Source: Domibacillus sp.
Lineage (GTDB): Bacteria; Bacillota; Bacilli; Bacillales; Domibacillaceae
Direction: 5' to 3'
Length of the DNA stretch: 5,096 nt
Assembly (NCBI GenBank): GCA_031177795.1
Contig: JAPSKG010000169.1
Location: 1-5,096 of the forward strand
The notes under the pieces are model-generated. The model worked only from the letters and a program-made list of their open reading frames with translations. It was not told where the DNA came from and ran no database searches. Positions 4,660-5,096 of the stretch are shown piece after piece. Positions within the stretch are counted from its first letter, which is position 1. The number at the start of each line of letters is the position of its first letter. The translations under genes and the position numbers were made by a program.

Positions 4660-5096
4660 TCATTTATTACCCGTTTTTTTAAAAATAAAACTAGTTTTAG
4701 ACGATTCCTGATTTTTTCCCAGAAATTTATCATACAAAAAAAGTGCCAGGCAGCCGGCAAACGAAAGCCATCCCATTAAGAAGTAAAGTGCAGGCAATCT
4801 GCCAGTCCAGTCAATTACCCAGCCGCCGCCGAGCGAGCCGATTATGCCAGATAAACCAAAAAACACGGATATAAACACCATCATCCCGGTAGCGAGAAAT
4901 TCTTCCGGAATCATTTTTGTGACCAACTGAAATGTACACAAATAAAAAACGCCAAATGTTAAACCATGCAGCGGCTGAAGCAAAATAATTTGCCAGGGCT
5001 CGTCTGAAACACCCATAACCAGCCAGCGTATCCCATATAAAGCAGCCGCTGCTATTACAAATGTCATGTCTTTTTTAAAAAAACGCATCCAATAAG
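4660..5096 (-). CDS. Major Facilitator Superfamily transporter, C-terminal part (partial)
   Basis: The frame is open to the right edge and stops at TGA (4660-4662), so the first two thirds of the gene lie outside the window. Counting from the Met encoded at 5086-5088, about 142 residues form four hydrophobic segments at roughly 8-27, 32-56, 65-92 and 98-119. They are followed by a polar, lysine-rich cytoplasmic tail. These fit helices 9-12 of a 12-helix transporter. LQPLHGLTFGVFYL, the PEEFLATGM segment and GIIGSLGGGWVIDWTG are typical of the MFS_1-like/LacY-related group that includes sugar, nucleoside and 3-phenylpropionate carriers and, among Bacillus proteins, probably YwbF. Upstream codons TGG and TAT continue the frame, so the Met at 5088 is internal. 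The substrate cannot be inferred. A terminator follows about 114 nt downstream. Confidence 0.88.
   Translation of the reverse strand, partial: YWMRFFKKDMTFVIAAAALYGIRWLVMGVSDEPWQIILLQPLHGLTFGVFYLCTFQLVTKMIPEEFLATGMMVFISVFFGLSGIIGSLGGGWVIDWTGRLPALYFLMGWLSFAGCLALFLYDKFLGKNQESSKTSFIFKKTGNK

Overview
The window looks like a chromosomal segment from a low-to-moderate GC, spore-forming Firmicute of the Bacillus type. The signs are strong AAGGAGG-like Shine-Dalgarno sequences at consistent 8-9 nt spacing, one GTG start, compact hairpin-plus-T-run terminators between transcription units, and protein matches whose closest relatives, as recalled, are B. subtilis YhfP and CatE. All complete genes lie on the minus strand. 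Only the left edge carries a plus-strand gene tail. I see no phage, transposon, CRISPR, tRNA or rRNA signal.

Layout from left to right: the last 37 codons of a plus-strand protein with a four-cysteine zinc-ribbon pattern (1-116); a perfect 18-bp bidirectional hairpin terminator shared with the next gene; yhfP, a YhdH/YhfP-family NADPH-dependent medium-chain reductase (203-1195); a terminator; a small unassigned protein made of acidic heptad repeats followed by a Tyr/Pro/His-rich tract (1345-1683); a 297-nt intergenic stretch holding a long hairpin terminator and a cluster of GCGCAA-type inverted repeats; catE, a two-domain vicinal-oxygen-chelate dioxygenase (1981-2826) with its own promoter; a two-gene unit of an aldo/keto reductase (3306-4292) and a Dabb-domain stress protein (2936-3241), closed by a terminator directly after the stop; a 367-nt intergenic stretch with one terminator and no convincing gene; and the C-terminal third of a Major Facilitator transporter that runs off the right edge (4660-5096).

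The genes read as several short, separately terminated units rather than one operon. YhfP, CatE, the aldo/keto reductase and the Dabb protein all belong to families linked to carbonyl, quinone, catechol or general stress chemistry. An electrophile-detoxification theme is therefore possible, but it is inference from family membership and nothing in the sequence proves co-regulation. The least ordinary items are the heptad-repeat Tyr/Pro/His-rich protein, whose layout recalls spore-coat proteins such as CotT, and the GCGCAA repeat cluster downstream of catE. I found no clear evidence of a new multi-gene system.
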